This document shows, one piece after another, positions 46,351 to 56,243 of a stretch of 64,000 bases of DNA. A program made the position numbers and the translations under genes. The notes beneath the pieces were generated by a model. The model did no database searches. It saw nothing but the letters and a program-made list of their open reading frames with translations, and was not told the DNA's origin. Position 1 is the stretch's first letter, and every line of letters begins with the position of its first letter. This DNA comes from Actinoplanes sichuanensis (GTDB lineage Bacteria > Actinomycetota > Actinomycetes > Mycobacteriales > Micromonosporaceae), in contig NZ_AP028461.1 of NCBI RefSeq assembly GCF_033097365.1, forward strand, positions 4,464,001-4,528,000, written 5' to 3'.

Positions 46351-46364
46351 GGGACCATCGGCCC
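46351..46364 (+). promoter_or_regulatory. DevR/DosR-like box before SPFH gene
   Basis: GGGACCATCGGCCC, with CGG before and TG after, lies 97-110 bases upstream of the ATG at 46461. Confidence 0.5.
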
Positions 46365-46460
46365 TGCCCCGCTTCGACGCCAGGCGCAACCGTGGATGGG
46401 CACGCTACGAACCGCGAGCCGCTCGCCCGCCGATCTCGGAGCGTGCTGAAGGAGTCCTCG

Positions 46461-47318
46461 ATGAATACCCTGAGCACCGTAACGATCATCATCGCGGCGG
46501 TACTACTGCTAGTACTCGCTCTATCGGTACGCATCGTGAAGCAGTACGAGCGTGGGGTGCTGTTCCGTCTCGGCCGCGTCATCGGCGTTCGCGAGCCCGG
46601 GCTGCGACTGATCATTCCCTTTGTCGACATCATGCGCCGGGTGTCGATGCGCGTCGTCACCATGCCGATTCAGTCGCAGGGCATCATCACCCGCGACAAT
46701 GTCAGCGTCGACGTCTCCGCGGTCGCCTACTTCCGGATCGTGGACGCGGTCAAGGCCGTCGTGGCGATCGAGAACGTCAAGGCCGCCATCAATCAGATCG
46801 CTCAAACCACCTTGCGCAAGGTGGTCGGCCGGCACACCCTCGATGAGACCCTCTCCGAAACCGACAAGATCAACGTAGACATCCGCACCATCCTCGACGT
46901 CACCACCGTCGACTGGGGCGTCGAGGTCACCCTCGTCGAACTCAAAGACATCCAGCTCCCCGAAACGATGAAACGTGCCATGGCCAAACAGGCGGAGGCC
47001 GAACGGGAAAAGCGCGCAAAGATCATCAATGCCGAAGGCGAATCACTCGCCGCCGCGGCACTCGGCGACGCCTCCGACACCATGATGGCCCACCCGCTCG
47101 CCCTGCAACTGCGTAACCTGCAGTCCCTGGTCGAGATCGGCGTCGACAAGAACACCACCGTCGTGTTCCCGGCGCCCTTGATGAGCACGATCGGCGAACT
47201 CGGCACCTTCCTGGCGCGCGAAGCCGCCGCCGCCACACCCGCCACTCCGGCACGCCCGCTGCCGCCCAACGGCAACACCCTGCCCGGCCTCGTGCCTCCG
47301 ATCACCCCGACTCCATAG
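46461..47318 (+). CDS. SPFH/Band 7 (slipin-type) membrane protein
   Basis: The 285-residue protein has one N-terminal membrane helix (about 5-25: [17 protein letters not shown]) and then the SPFH domain: [42 protein letters not shown] and [18 protein letters not shown] helical region ([22 protein letters not shown]) and a Pro-rich tail follow. Slipins organise membrane microdomains and protect against membrane stress. AAGGAG lies before the ATG. The upstream DevR-like box ties it to the island. Confidence 0.9.
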   Translation: MNTLSTVTIIIAAVLLLVLALSVRIVKQYERGVLFRLGRVIGVREPGLRLIIPFVDIMRRVSMRVVTMPIQSQGIITRDNVSVDVSAVAYFRIVDAVKAVVAIENVKAAINQIAQTTLRKVVGRHTLDETLSETDKINVDIRTILDVTTVDWGVEVTLVELKDIQLPETMKRAMAKQAEAEREKRAKIINAEGESLAAAALGDASDTMMAHPLALQLRNLQSLVEIGVDKNTTVVFPAPLMSTIGELGTFLAREAAAATPATPARPLPPNGNTLPGLVPPITPTP

Positions 47319-47713
47319 AGCCCGCGCTCGCGTTCACCCAGCAGCACTCTTTCCGATACATGGAAACGGTCGATGCACTGCCGACCAGACCTCCCAGCGC
47401 GCCTGCCGGCCACCGCCATCGAGCTGGCGCACCACCGCTCACCCGACGGGTTCAGCGACAACCTTCGGCCCGGGAGACCAACATCGGTGATACAGGCTGA
47501 GCAGATCGTGACGGCACGAAGCGATGGATACCGGAATCCTCGATCTCGAAGGTGAGTCGGTTATGAATGGTGAAGGCATCACCCGCCCGGGGTCCCCGGC
47601 TGGCCCCGCCGGCAGCTGTGCCCTAGCCTCGAGAGAACAGTCACGTGTCTGATGACCGTCTGTCGCTCCAGACCTCGGCGACCCCGCTCAGCCGATCGAT
47701 GCTGGAGACTCGG
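47319..47713. other. Intergenic region, no gene supported
   Basis: Nothing gene-like is recognisable between the SPFH stop and the sigma-like gene. Short open frames lack matches. No clear hairpin or DevR-like box was found. Confidence 0.45.
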
Positions 47714-48199
47714 ATGCAAATAGTTCCCAGGAAAATCGTCGTGCGGCCAGCGCCTACGGCAGCGCCAGATTGCGCCGACTGTCGATCAGCGTCGCTGAGC
47801 GCGCACCTCAACGCGCTGATCGACCCCATCTCACGCGGAAGCAGGGACGCATTCGTCACTCTCTTCGATCACACGCGAGGCGCCGTGCGGGCCGGCATCG
47901 ACGCACGCCTTCGCGACTCGCAGACCGCGACGGCAGTCTTCGCCGGCACCTACGTCGAGGTGTGGTGGCTCGCCGGCTGTCACACCAGCCTCAATGAGGA
48001 CGTCATCACGTGGATCGACCGCATCGCCGAACGGCGCAGCGCAGAAGCCGGACAGCGCCCAAACCCACCAGCACCTTCGAGGGAACCCGCATCGGCTGAC
48101 GTCGCCGATCCGCAACACCTACGGGTCGCGTTGGAACTCTCCTCGCTGTTGGGACGGCCAATGGATCCCCTGGCGCGCATTGATCTGGGACGGTGCTGA
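47714..48199 (+). CDS. Sigma-region-2-like protein lacking region 4
   Basis: The product of about 161 residues contains ALIDPISRGSRDAFVTLFDHT, then DSQTATAVFAGTYVEVWWLAG and ITWIDRIAERR. This resembles region 2 of ECF sigma factors (DAFTTLFDRT ... VFAATYVEVWW). No region 4 helix-turn-helix follows; the C-terminal about 60 residues are Pro-rich and unlike sigma. ATG 47714 is chosen because GGAGAC lies 5-10 bases before it; a GTG at 47645 would add 23 residues. It may be a solitary region 2 domain or a decayed sigma gene. Confidence 0.5.
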   Translation: MQIVPRKIVVRPAPTAAPDCADCRSASLSAHLNALIDPISRGSRDAFVTLFDHTRGAVRAGIDARLRDSQTATAVFAGTYVEVWWLAGCHTSLNEDVITWIDRIAERRSAEAGQRPNPPAPSREPASADVADPQHLRVALELSSLLGRPMDPLARIDLGRC

Positions 48200-48454
48200 C
48201 ACCGGCCACCGCCCACCCGCCCAGCGCCCACCAGAATTTCATCGGGCGCCCAGGATGATCGTGTGGCGCGGCGCAACGGCCTCCTCGCACGGTCCGAGCC
48301 GCCGGGTGACGGAGCGCGACCTACCGGGCGTCTAGGACACGACAGGAACCGGCCGCGCCCGATGGACGATGCGCTGGAAGCCTATGCTGAACGCCTTCGG
48401 TGACTACACTGCTCGCCAGTGCGGAGCGCCGTCGGCCCCGGTCCGATGAAGAGG

Positions 48455-48690
48455 ATGCACGCGAATGTTGATTATCCTCAACGCCGCCGCAGTGAGTTCA
48501 CCGACTGGACGAATCGGCTGGCCTGGACAGGCGACGGCGTGCCTCCCGGCACCGCGTACAGCCCGGCCAGCGACGCGTACCCGTGCGAAATTGCCTGCCT
48601 GACGGCTCGGAGGGCTGCTCCCCGGCGTCGACGATGGAGGCGTCTCCTATGTCATCATCTTTGGCACCACCGACCGGGACATGGGGACGG
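48455..48690 (+). pseudogene. Acg-type nitroreductase fragment
   Basis: Matches to the Acg proteins appear in successive frames: EFTDWTNRLAWTGDGVPPG near 48500, QPGQRRVPVRNCLPDGSEG near 48560-48610, and DDGGVSYVIIFGTTD near 48640-48680. Both ends of the gene are missing. It is a third, decayed copy of the family at 19291 and 25715. It abuts the nitroreductase remnant on the opposite strand. Confidence 0.7.
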
Positions 48691-49068
48691 GCGCCCGGCG
48701 CCGTGGCCACGAAGCGCCGAAGGATCGGCGGGCGCTCCAGCCACCTCGACTTCGGTGAGGTGGACCGGCTCCCGGGTACCACGCGCCAGGACGGCGACGC
48801 CGCCTGCCGTACGGACATCGGCAACCCAGTTCGCCCGCCTGCCGAACATCGACACCAGGAAACGCTCGCCCTCGTGGACGCTCATGACGAGCGGGCGGGA
48901 GACGATGCGCCCGCTGCGTCTGCCGACGACCTCCAGCGAGACCCACGTAGCCGGTGCCAGGCGCCCGGAGGCGAACTGCACGGCGGAGATCCGGTTGAGG
49001 ATGCGGGCCAGCCAATTCGGGCGGCCGCCGCGATACATCCACCGCCGGAACCGCCCACCGCCGCTCAC
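48670..49068 (-). pseudogene. F420-dependent (Ddn-type) nitroreductase, frameshifted
   Basis: From GTG 49068 the minus strand reads as a deazaflavin-dependent nitroreductase: RPNWLARILNRISAVQFASG, WVSLEVVGRRSGRIVSRPLV, VSMFGRRANWVADVRTAGG, then LTEVEV. A one-base shift near 48762 moves the rest (LERPPILRRFVATAPGARPH) to the next frame. The end runs into the acg fragment. Members use F420H2. The GTG overlaps the TGA of the preceding remnant (GTGA), as in an intact coupled pair. Confidence 0.7.
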
Positions 49069-49412
49069 GACATCGCTCCGGAGCAGGCATAGAGCTCCAT
49101 CAGCTGGAGGCGGGCCGCGTGCAGGCGTTCCGCCACCACGTGCCCAGGACCAGCCGAGCACCGTTTGGGGCCCGATCCGCTCGACGACGATGTCACCACG
49201 GCCGGGAACGTGACAGTCGATCACCACCTCGCCGACCTGCAGCGACCAGAACCGGTCGGCAACGGCATCCTCCCGGAACAGCCGTCGACCGGCCGGGAGA
49301 TAGACCGGACGTCCCGCCGATGCCAGTCGTCGAAGCCACGTGGCGGGAAATTCGGCGACAAAGTTCATGCAGGGTCAGCTGGTCGAGAACACTGAGCGAC
49401 GTCACGCCATCA
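49066..49412 (-). pseudogene. Cyclic-nucleotide-binding domain protein remnant
   Basis: Text in three frames matches a Crp-like sensor domain: LSVLDQLTLHE near 49390, FVAEFPATWLRRLASAGRPV and LPAGRRLFRE, then VVIDCHVPGRGDIVVERIG to LGWSW near 49148. About 45 residues are then missing before the C-terminal VVAERLHAARLQLMELYA. A single-base insertion near 49370 and a deletion of non-triplet length are evident. The intact type binds a small nucleotide and reports it to a downstream partner. Confidence 0.65.
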
Positions 49413-49461
49413 CTTCCGATGGATACCTGCGGTGCGGATGCCGGTGGTGCGGCAGCCCTAC

Positions 49462-49757
49462 TCAAGCGACGCCGAAAACCGTGCCGGGGGTGAGCAACTC
49501 GCGATCGTCGACGTCGAATCCCAGCGCATCCACGACCTGAACCACTCCGGCGACCTGCCGGATGAAACGAACCAATCGTTCGGCTGTGGAACGGTGGCCG
49601 ACCTGCCCGGCGACACTCACCACACCGGCCTGCACCTCGGCGGTGACCGGCTGACCGTCGCTCTCGTCGCCGAGAAGGCAGGCGGAGAGCACGGCCACCA
49701 CGTCCGCCCGGATATCGTCGTCAGGCCGAAGATGGACCTTCAACAGGTCGCCGCCGC
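49462..49757 (-). pseudogene. CBS-BON protein C-terminal fragment
   Basis: The minus strand reads DLLKVHLRPDDDIRADVVAVL followed by a BON domain (VVSVAGQVGHRSTAERLVRF; VVQVVDALGFDVDD). This corresponds to residues about 140-225 of the protein at 15462 (DLLKEHLRPDADIDADV). Both CBS motifs are missing. The break is at about 49757, exactly where a histidine kinase fragment starts on the other strand. Confidence 0.7.
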
Positions 49758-50493
49758 GGCCGGCGGCCTCGTCGTGCTGGGCCGGGCGATCGACAGCATG
49801 ATGGACCGGATCGCCGTCGGTTACGAGGCCCAGCGCCGATTCGCCGCGAACGCGTCACACGAGTTGCGGACCCCGCTCGCGGTTCAGCGGACCCTGATCG
49901 AGGTCAGCATGGCCGACGAACTCACCGCCGACCAGCTCGACCTGCTCACCGAGCAGTTGCTGAGCACCAACGAGCGCAACGAACGCCTCGTCGAAGGGCT
50001 GCTCGTCCTCGCCGAGAGCGACCGCGGCCTGGCCGGCCGGATGCCGATACGCCTCGACCTGATCACCGCCGCCGTACTCGACGCGCACCGCAAGAGCGCG
50101 GCCAAAGCCGGAGTGACGATCACCAGCGACCTGCAGCCCCGGACCGTGTTCGGCGAACAGGTGCTGCTGGAACGGCTGGTCACCAACCTCGTGCAGAACG
50201 CCGTGAAATACAACCGGCGCGACGGAACCATCGACGTCCGCGTCGGCGACGACCCCGCCCTGATCGTCGTCAACACCGGCGACGACGTACCGTCCGAGAT
50301 CGTGTCGAGCCTGTTCGAGCCCTTCCGACGCGGGTCGGGCACCCGCGTCGACCACAGCGGCGGCGCAGGACTCGGGTTGGCGATCGCCCGGTCCATCACC
50401 CAGGCCCACGACGGGCTGATCACCGCCTCCTCGACCGGTCAGGACGGCCTGCGTGTCGAGGTCTCGCTGCCGACCGGCCCACTACGCGACTGA
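49758..50493 (+). pseudogene. Sensor histidine kinase, 5'-truncated
   Basis: Only the cytoplasmic transmitter remains: linker GRAIDSMMDRIAVGYEAQR, HisKA motif FAANASHELRTPLAVQRT, then N-box LVTNLVQNAVKYN and G-boxes GAGLGLAIARSI. The input and membrane regions are absent and no ribosome binding site is seen. An upstream open frame reads through the reverse of the CBS-BON fragment and is not meaningful. The family is the EnvZ/BaeS-like membrane kinase type. Confidence 0.72.
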
Positions 50494-50526
50494 CGCAGCG
50501 GGCACCTTCCGACCGGCGTGCGCCGT

Positions 50527-51150
50527 TCACGCCGGTAGCCCGTACTGCGCCACGGAGTGGACCGTTCCCTCGGCCAGCCGATAGGACAGGCCGACGACGG
50601 CGCACCGGCCGGCCGCCACCCGCGCGGCCAACGACTGCGAGCGCTCCACCAGCCCCGCGACGGTACGCCGGATGTGTTCGTCGACGAACTGGTCGATGTC
50701 GGTGAGTCCTTTGGCCCGCGCGGCGAGCACGCTGGGCATGACGCGTTCGACCACGTCTCCGAGGTAGCCCGCCGGCGCCGTGCCCCCGCGTTCGGCCGCC
50801 GCGGCCTCGATGACAGCGCCGCAGGAGTCATGACCCAACACGACGACCAGGGGCGCGCCCAGCACGGTGACGCCGTACTCGATGCTGCCCAGCACCTCCG
50901 CCCCGGCGACGTGCCCGGCGGTCCGCACCACGAACAGGTCACCCAGCCCGCGATCGAAGATGATCTCCGCGGCGAGGCGCGAGTCCGAACAACCGAACAG
51001 CACCGCGAACGGGCGCTGCCCCGGCGCCGACTGCGCGCGGCGATCAGCGTCCTGGTGGGGATGCAGACGCTCGCCACGCACGAAGCGTGAGTTGCCGTCC
51101 AGCAGCATGGCGTACGCCTCAGCAGGCGTGGACTGGCCAAGATCAGACAT
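50527..51150 (-). CDS. Beta-class carbonic anhydrase
   Basis: The 207-residue enzyme interconverts carbon dioxide and bicarbonate. Zinc ligands and catalytic dyad are visible: CSDSR with Cys54, Asp56 and Arg58, and GHDSCG with His107 and Cys110. RTAGHV completes the active-site pattern. Length is typical for the soluble cytoplasmic form. No signal peptide or transporter fusion is present. It converges on the truncated kinase fragment. Confidence 0.9.
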   Translation of the reverse strand: MSDLGQSTPAEAYAMLLDGNSRFVRGERLHPHQDADRRAQSAPGQRPFAVLFGCSDSRLAAEIIFDRGLGDLFVVRTAGHVAGAEVLGSIEYGVTVLGAPLVVVLGHDSCGAVIEAAAAERGGTAPAGYLGDVVERVMPSVLAARAKGLTDIDQFVDEHIRRTVAGLVERSQSLAARVAAGRCAVVGLSYRLAEGTVHSVAQYGLPA

Positions 51151-51337
51151 GCGACCAACCTAAGCCGACGGCGCCCGTACCGCCGCCGGATACCGACTGT
51201 TGGACGGCGACCGCTACGCTCAGCCCGAGCTCGCCCGTACGGCGATCGCGCCGGAACCTTGCGGCCGAGAATACCGCCCATTGCGGAGCTCACGGCGCGG
51301 CTCGCGGGCCGGATCACGGGGAGGAGGCGACCTACCG

Positions 51338-51703
51338 ATGCCACTGTCGGCGTTCTCGCCGGCCCGTTCTCGGTACTTGAGCGTGGCGGCGCTGGTCATG
51401 ACGGTGATCGGGACCCTCCTTGGGGCACTCGCCGCCTGGCTGTTCTACCAGTCGGGAACGCACTGCCGCGACGGCTGGCCCACGCTGATCGCCGTCAGCT
51501 ATCTGCTCTTGATCATGGCACCGGTAGCCGGCGTCGTGATAGCGCACATCGCCCTACACCAGGCCCGGTCCACCGGCCGGCGGGCGTCGGCCTGGGAGAT
51601 CGCCGCCGTGGCAACCGGCTGGAGCGTGTTCGCCATCGTCGGTGGGGTCGCAGGCATCTTCGCCCTCATGATGATCCTGTTCAGCAACGGGCTGCCCTGC
51701 TAA
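51338..51703 (+). CDS. Small membrane protein, DUF4190-like
   Basis: The 121-residue product has three hydrophobic segments (LSVAALVMTVIGTLLGALAA; LIAVSYLLLIMAPVAGVVIA; AIVGGVAGIFALMMILF). The arrangement with AHIALHQARSTG between the second and third segments resembles DUF4190-type proteins. GGAGGAGG lies about ten bases before the ATG. Function unknown. Confidence 0.55.
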   Translation: MPLSAFSPARSRYLSVAALVMTVIGTLLGALAAWLFYQSGTHCRDGWPTLIAVSYLLLIMAPVAGVVIAHIALHQARSTGRRASAWEIAAVATGWSVFAIVGGVAGIFALMMILFSNGLPC

Positions 51704-51920
51704 TCCCCTTCCTCATCACTTCAGAGCCGGTCGGAATCCGGAGCGGCGGAGAGCGACTCGGCCACTGCCGACGGCGTTGACCTGAACGAGCAGGGCGGGG
51801 GCAACCCTCGCCGTCATCATCTCCATGTCGGTCTCGGCGCACCACGCACGAGCCCGTCGGGTGTCGATCCAGCAGAAGGACCTCGGAGAACACCTGTCAT
51901 TGTCGATAGACTCAGCGGCC

Positions 51921-54299
51921 ATGGCGACGGAAGCGGTGCGGATGATCGCGGGCCGTTACCGTCTGGCGGCCGCGGTGGGCCGGGGTGGGATGGGCGCGGT
52001 CTGGCGGGCCTATGACACGTTGCTCGACCGGGAGGTGGCGGTCAAGCAGATCTGGATCGCCGGCGCCGACGAACTCGACGATCCGGACGATCCCCTGGTA
52101 CGGCGGGCGTTGCGGGAGGCGCAGGCCACTGCCCGGATCCGGCATCCGCATGTGGTCACGGTGCACGACGTGGTCACCGATCGGGGCCGGCCGTGGCTGG
52201 TGATGGAGTTGATCAGCGGACAGTCCCTGGCCCAGGCCATCACCGAGCACGGCCTGCTGACACCGCGGCGGACGGCGCAGATCGGGTTGCCGGTGCTACA
52301 AGCGTTGCAGGCCGCACACCGGGCCGGGATCATCCACCGGGACGTGAAACCGGCGAACATCATGGTGGACGACACCGGCCGGGTCGTGTTGACCGACTTC
52401 GGGATCGCGATGGTGGGGGGCAAGACGGCGCTCACCGCGACCGGGCAGCTACTCGGTTCGCCGTCCTACCTGGCCCCGGAACGCATCAACGGCCGGCAGG
52501 CGGGCCCGGCGAGCGATCTGTGGGCGTTGGGCGTGACCCTTTACACGGCGGTCACCGGCCGGTCACCGTTCCAGCGCGAGGACACCCAGGCCACCGTCGC
52601 CGCGGTGCTGACCGCCGAGCCACCTGCCCCCGCCCACGCCGGCCGGCTCTGGCCGGTGATCAAAGGACTGCTGGCCAAGGACCCCGACCGTCGGCTGACC
52701 GCCGAACAGGCCGCACCGCTGCTGACGAAAGCCGCCGAGCCGGATGACACGTCCACCGGGCAGGGTCCCGGATCGGCCCGGCCGGCGACCGGCCACACCC
52801 GGCGCCGCAGACCGGCGGCATCACGCCGGACCGGCACCGACAGCCTCGACGACGTGCCGGCGACCCTCCACGCGCCGCCGCCCACCCTCGCTGCGCCCAC
52901 CGGCCACCTGCCCTCAGCACGGCCGCAACCGCAGACCACACCACCAGAACCCCCACCCGTCGATCCCGGACACGAACTTGCCACCGTCACCGCCGTTACA
53001 GCGTCCTCCAGCAGCAGCCCACAAGACCTCGCCGACCGAGCCGACCTCGAACCGGACCGAGCACCGGTAACCGGCCACACGGCCGACACACGGCCTATCC
53101 CAGCCGCCGTGAGCGCGCCCGCCAACCCTTCAGCCATCCGGGTCACCGTGCTACCGGCACAGCGCATCCCCGCGGACCTCCCGTCATCACGGACCCGGGC
53201 GCGCCGCACCATCGCGGCAGGATTGGCCGTCATCGTCATCGCCGCCGCGGCAGCCCTCGTCTGGCAACTGAAAAGACCGGACACCCCCACCGTGGCCGGG
53301 CTGCCGACCTGGACCATGACCAGCACTTTCACCGGTCATTCCACCGCGGCCGGTACGGTGGCGTACAGCCCCGACGGAGAACACCTCGCCATCGCCGGCG
53401 ACGACAAGACGGTACGTGTCTGGAACCTCGGCACCGGAGAAGTCCGCACCCTCACCGGCCACACCGGCGAGGTGCGTTCCGTGTCGTATAGCCCCGACGG
53501 AACCCATCTGGCCACCGCCGGCAGCGACAAGACGGTGCGCGTCTGGAACCTCGGCACCGGAAAGCCGAGCATCCTCACCGGCCATACCGACATCGTCGAC
53601 AAGGTGGTCTACAGTCCTGACGGGCATCACCTGGCCACCGGCGGCTGGGACAAGACGGTGCGCGTCTGGGACCTCGGCACCGGCGAGTCCCGTGCCTTCA
53701 CCGGCCACACCAAACTGGTCAATGAGGTGGTCTACAGCCCCGACGGGCATCACCTGGTCACCACCGGCTTGGACGACACGGCGCGCGTCTGGGACCTCGG
53801 CACCGGAGAATCCCGTACGCTCACCGGCCACACCAACATGGTCGCCGAGGTGGCATACAGCCCCGACGGGCGCCACCTGGGCGTCGGTAGTCTGGACGGT
53901 GCGGTGCGCGTCTGGGACCTCGGCACCGAAAAATCCCGCACCCTCACGGGCAACGTCGCTGCACCGCTCCATAGCATGGTTTACAGCCCCGACGGGCGTC
54001 ACTTGGCAGCTACCGGCTTCGGTGACACGATCCGCGTCTGGAACCTCGACACCGGCCTATCACGCGTCCTCACTGGTCACATCGGCCCGGTCGGCGCGGT
54101 GGCGTACAGTCCTGACGGACGACACCTCGCCACCAGCGGTAGCGACAAGACGGTTCGCGTCTGGGACGCGGAGACCGGGGAATCTCAGCCCCTCACCGGC
54201 CACCCCGGCGTGGTCAGCGAGGTGCTGTACAGCCCTGACGGGCGGCACCTCGCCACCGTCGGCCTCGACAACACGGTTCGGATCTGGACCCGCTCGTAG
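51921..54299 (+). CDS. Membrane Ser/Thr protein kinase with WD40 propeller
   Basis: The protein of about 792 residues has an N-terminal Hanks-type kinase: GRGGMGAVW glycine loop, AVK with Lys42, HRDVKPAN with Asp141, DFG at 159-161. A long Pro/Thr-rich linker, a membrane helix at about 430-450 (TIAAGLAVIVIAAAAALVW) and eight WD40 repeats (about 470-792) follow. The propeller is predicted to lie outside the cell, with the kinase inside. The start at ATG 51921 is family-based; no ribosome binding site is obvious and upstream TTG/ATG codons in frame are alternatives. Confidence 0.88.
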   Translation: MATEAVRMIAGRYRLAAAVGRGGMGAVWRAYDTLLDREVAVKQIWIAGADELDDPDDPLVRRALREAQATARIRHPHVVTVHDVVTDRGRPWLVMELISGQSLAQAITEHGLLTPRRTAQIGLPVLQALQAAHRAGIIHRDVKPANIMVDDTGRVVLTDFGIAMVGGKTALTATGQLLGSPSYLAPERINGRQAGPASDLWALGVTLYTAVTGRSPFQREDTQATVAAVLTAEPPAPAHAGRLWPVIKGLLAKDPDRRLTAEQAAPLLTKAAEPDDTSTGQGPGSARPATGHTRRRRPAASRRTGTDSLDDVPATLHAPPPTLAAPTGHLPSARPQPQTTPPEPPPVDPGHELATVTAVTASSSSSPQDLADRADLEPDRAPVTGHTADTRPIPAAVSAPANPSAIRVTVLPAQRIPADLPSSRTRARRTIAAGLAVIVIAAAAALVWQLKRPDTPTVAGLPTWTMTSTFTGHSTAAGTVAYSPDGEHLAIAGDDKTVRVWNLGTGEVRTLTGHTGEVRSVSYSPDGTHLATAGSDKTVRVWNLGTGKPSILTGHTDIVDKVVYSPDGHHLATGGWDKTVRVWDLGTGESRAFTGHTKLVNEVVYSPDGHHLVTTGLDDTARVWDLGTGESRTLTGHTNMVAEVAYSPDGRHLGVGSLDGAVRVWDLGTEKSRTLTGNVAAPLHSMVYSPDGRHLAATGFGDTIRVWNLDTGLSRVLTGHIGPVGAVAYSPDGRHLATSGSDKTVRVWDAETGESQPLTGHPGVVSEVLYSPDGRHLATVGLDNTVRIWTRS
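53331..54296 (+). repeat. Eight tandem WD40-coding repeats, about 126 bp each
   Basis: Units of 42 codons share YSPDG-x-HLA-x-x-G at the centre and VRVWDLGTGE-x-R-x-LTGH at the boundary. Several neighbouring units are nearly identical at DNA level (GTCTGGGACCTCGGCACCGG recurs), suggesting recent duplication or conversion. The fifth unit is the most diverged. Confidence 0.85.
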
Positions 54300-54605
54300 C
54301 AGCTCAATGGACTCGCATCCGATCGGCCGGACGCACGCTCTCGCCACGGCAGATCGGGATGGAGGCCGCCGACCGTGCACCGCAGCTTCCTGTCGTGGAC
54401 GGTCAGCAGCGGCTGACGGCCCGGCACGCCGTGACCGGATCATCGCGGCGAACCTCCCGGCGGAACCGGCTGGACACCTCCTCATCGCGGTCCCCGGTGC
54501 TGTCGCCTACAGGCAGCGCTGAACATCCTCGACGCCGGAAGAGGTCGCTGCGGCACGACATCGTCAAAGCTGTCTGCGGGCTCCTCGACGGCGAGGACGG
54601 CCTGC
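54300..54605. other. Intergenic region between convergent genes
   Basis: No gene is supported between the kinase stop and the stop of the minus-strand DUF6745 gene. A small inverted repeat (TCCTCGACGGCGAGGA) near 54582 could help terminate the latter. Confidence 0.4.
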
Positions 54606-56243
54606 TCAGGTGATGCGCGTCTGTTGCCGGTAGACCGAGACCGGACAGCCGTGCCGCCAGGCGGCGGCCTCGACCGGGTCGTTGATGGTGGCGGGGACCG
54701 GCTCGGCGGAGTCGGTGGTGCCGCCGGTTGTCACCAGGACTCGCAGCGGGCTCAGCCGGGGCCTGCGGTCCTCGTAGAGGACCAGTCCGCACGATGGATC
54801 GGCCGGGTCCGGTGCGTCGGCGATCGCCCGCCAGCCGGCGCGCTGAATATAGTTCATCCAGCCGACCAGTTCCGTAGCCGCGCGGCGCACGTCGCTGTCG
54901 GGATGCCGGTCGATGGTGTCGGCGTCCCAACCGTCTTCGACGAGGTCCGCTGGGACCATGATGCCGTCGACGGCGTAGATCCGGTAGCCATCGGGCCACG
55001 CGGCGGCGGGTCCGACGGTGCTGTGCAGCCGACTGTTCAGCCGGTTGAGCGGCTGGCGTTTCGGCGGGCTGCGCCGCCAAGGGAAGACCTTTTCGTGCAC
55101 GCTGTCGTCCGGTCGGATGTGCGGTGGTCCCGTGGTGGTGCGCATCGTCGTCGGGCGCTCGGCGATCACGACGAACCGGGTGTGGGGCCACCACCAACCG
55201 GCTCGGGAGGCGGTGATGAAGTCTCGGATGACGGTGACGGCGGTGTCCTGCTCAGGGTGGTCGTAGGTCGTGTGTGAGACGGCCCGGTCGAGCTGGTCGC
55301 TGTACTGGTTGTCGAAGTGGCCGACCGGGTATCGCAGAACCTGGCGGTCAGTGCCGACATGCTGGTGGACGGCCTTCTCGATGGCCTGATGCACAGGCCG
55401 GGCCCGGTCGTCGACATCCGAGCCCGGGCTGCTGAGACCGCGGCGGGCTGGGATCGCGGCACGAACGGTTCGGAGCGCGTCGTCAAGCCGGCTACCGAGC
55501 CGCTCCTGGGCCGGGTCGGCGCATCGCATCCGCAGCCCGGCGAGACGCCACCGGAACACCCCGCCGGCGACCGCACTTGCGACGACGGCCGGCACCAGCG
55601 TGACGACAAGCATCGTCACCACCCACGCCACCGCCGATCGGCCGTTCCATCCGGTGACCTCACCCACTGCCCATCCGGCCATCATCCCGACCGGCACGGG
55701 CAGGACGACGGTGAACAGCATCGCCATCCCCGCCATCTTCGACGTGTCGGCGATCTCGTCGAGAGCGGTCCGGACGGTAGGAGGTTCAGCCACGCCGTTC
55801 CTACCAGCCGTCTTGATCGCGGTGAGGATTCGCTTGACGGTCAGATCACCGGTAGTCCCGTTCGTGTCATCCATCCTGATCAGCGCGAAAGTCGCCATCG
55901 CCAGGAGGGCGGCGACGACTGCACCGACATAGGTGCCACGTGCCATCCACTCCACCGGTTGACCCTCGACGACGGCCATCACCGGTCCGCCCACGATGAC
56001 GACCGCCAGGAGCACACTGGACACAGCAGCAGCGATCCCGTACTCGATCAGGCCGGCCACTACCGGCCCGATCGATCGCCGGGCCAGTGTTCTCCACGCC
56101 TGTTCCCGCTCGCTGCGTATCGTGTGCTGCCGGGAGAGGCCGGCCGCGAGCAGCTGACCGGCCGGCGGCGACGGCGCCCAGATCACCTGGTCGGGCCACG
56201 GCAGGGCGGCGTGGTGGTAACAGCGCCGGACGGCGGCGACCAC
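54606..56243 (-). CDS. DUF6745 domain protein with membrane segments
   Basis: The protein of about 545 residues has four membrane-like helices in its N-terminal half (for example AAAVSSVLLAVVIVGGPVMA; VGAVVAALLAMATFALI). The C-terminal half matches DUF6745: WWWPHTRFVVIAERP, DGYRIYAVDGIMVPADLVE, RRAATELVGWMNYIQRAGW. Most DUF6745 proteins are soluble, so the membrane insert is uncommon. Translation probably starts at GTG 56243 or an unusual codon just upstream, because similarity extends to a stop there. Function unknown. Confidence 0.65.
   Translation of the reverse strand: MVAAVRRCYHHAALPWPDQVIWAPSPPAGQLLAAGLSRQHTIRSEREQAWRTLARRSIGPVVAGLIEYGIAAAVSSVLLAVVIVGGPVMAVVEGQPVEWMARGTYVGAVVAALLAMATFALIRMDDTNGTTGDLTVKRILTAIKTAGRNGVAEPPTVRTALDEIADTSKMAGMAMLFTVVLPVPVGMMAGWAVGEVTGWNGRSAVAWVVTMLVVTLVPAVVASAVAGGVFRWRLAGLRMRCADPAQERLGSRLDDALRTVRAAIPARRGLSSPGSDVDDRARPVHQAIEKAVHQHVGTDRQVLRYPVGHFDNQYSDQLDRAVSHTTYDHPEQDTAVTVIRDFITASRAGWWWPHTRFVVIAERPTTMRTTTGPPHIRPDDSVHEKVFPWRRSPPKRQPLNRLNSRLHSTVGPAAAWPDGYRIYAVDGIMVPADLVEDGWDADTIDRHPDSDVRRAATELVGWMNYIQRAGWRAIADAPDPADPSCGLVLYEDRRPRLSPLRVLVTTGGTTDSAEPVPATINDPVEAAAWRHGCPVSVYRQQTRIT

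Noticed and set aside
53331..54296. Regular 126-bp repeats considered as a CRISPR-like array
   Set aside because: Units are in-frame codons of a WD40 propeller without spacer structure.
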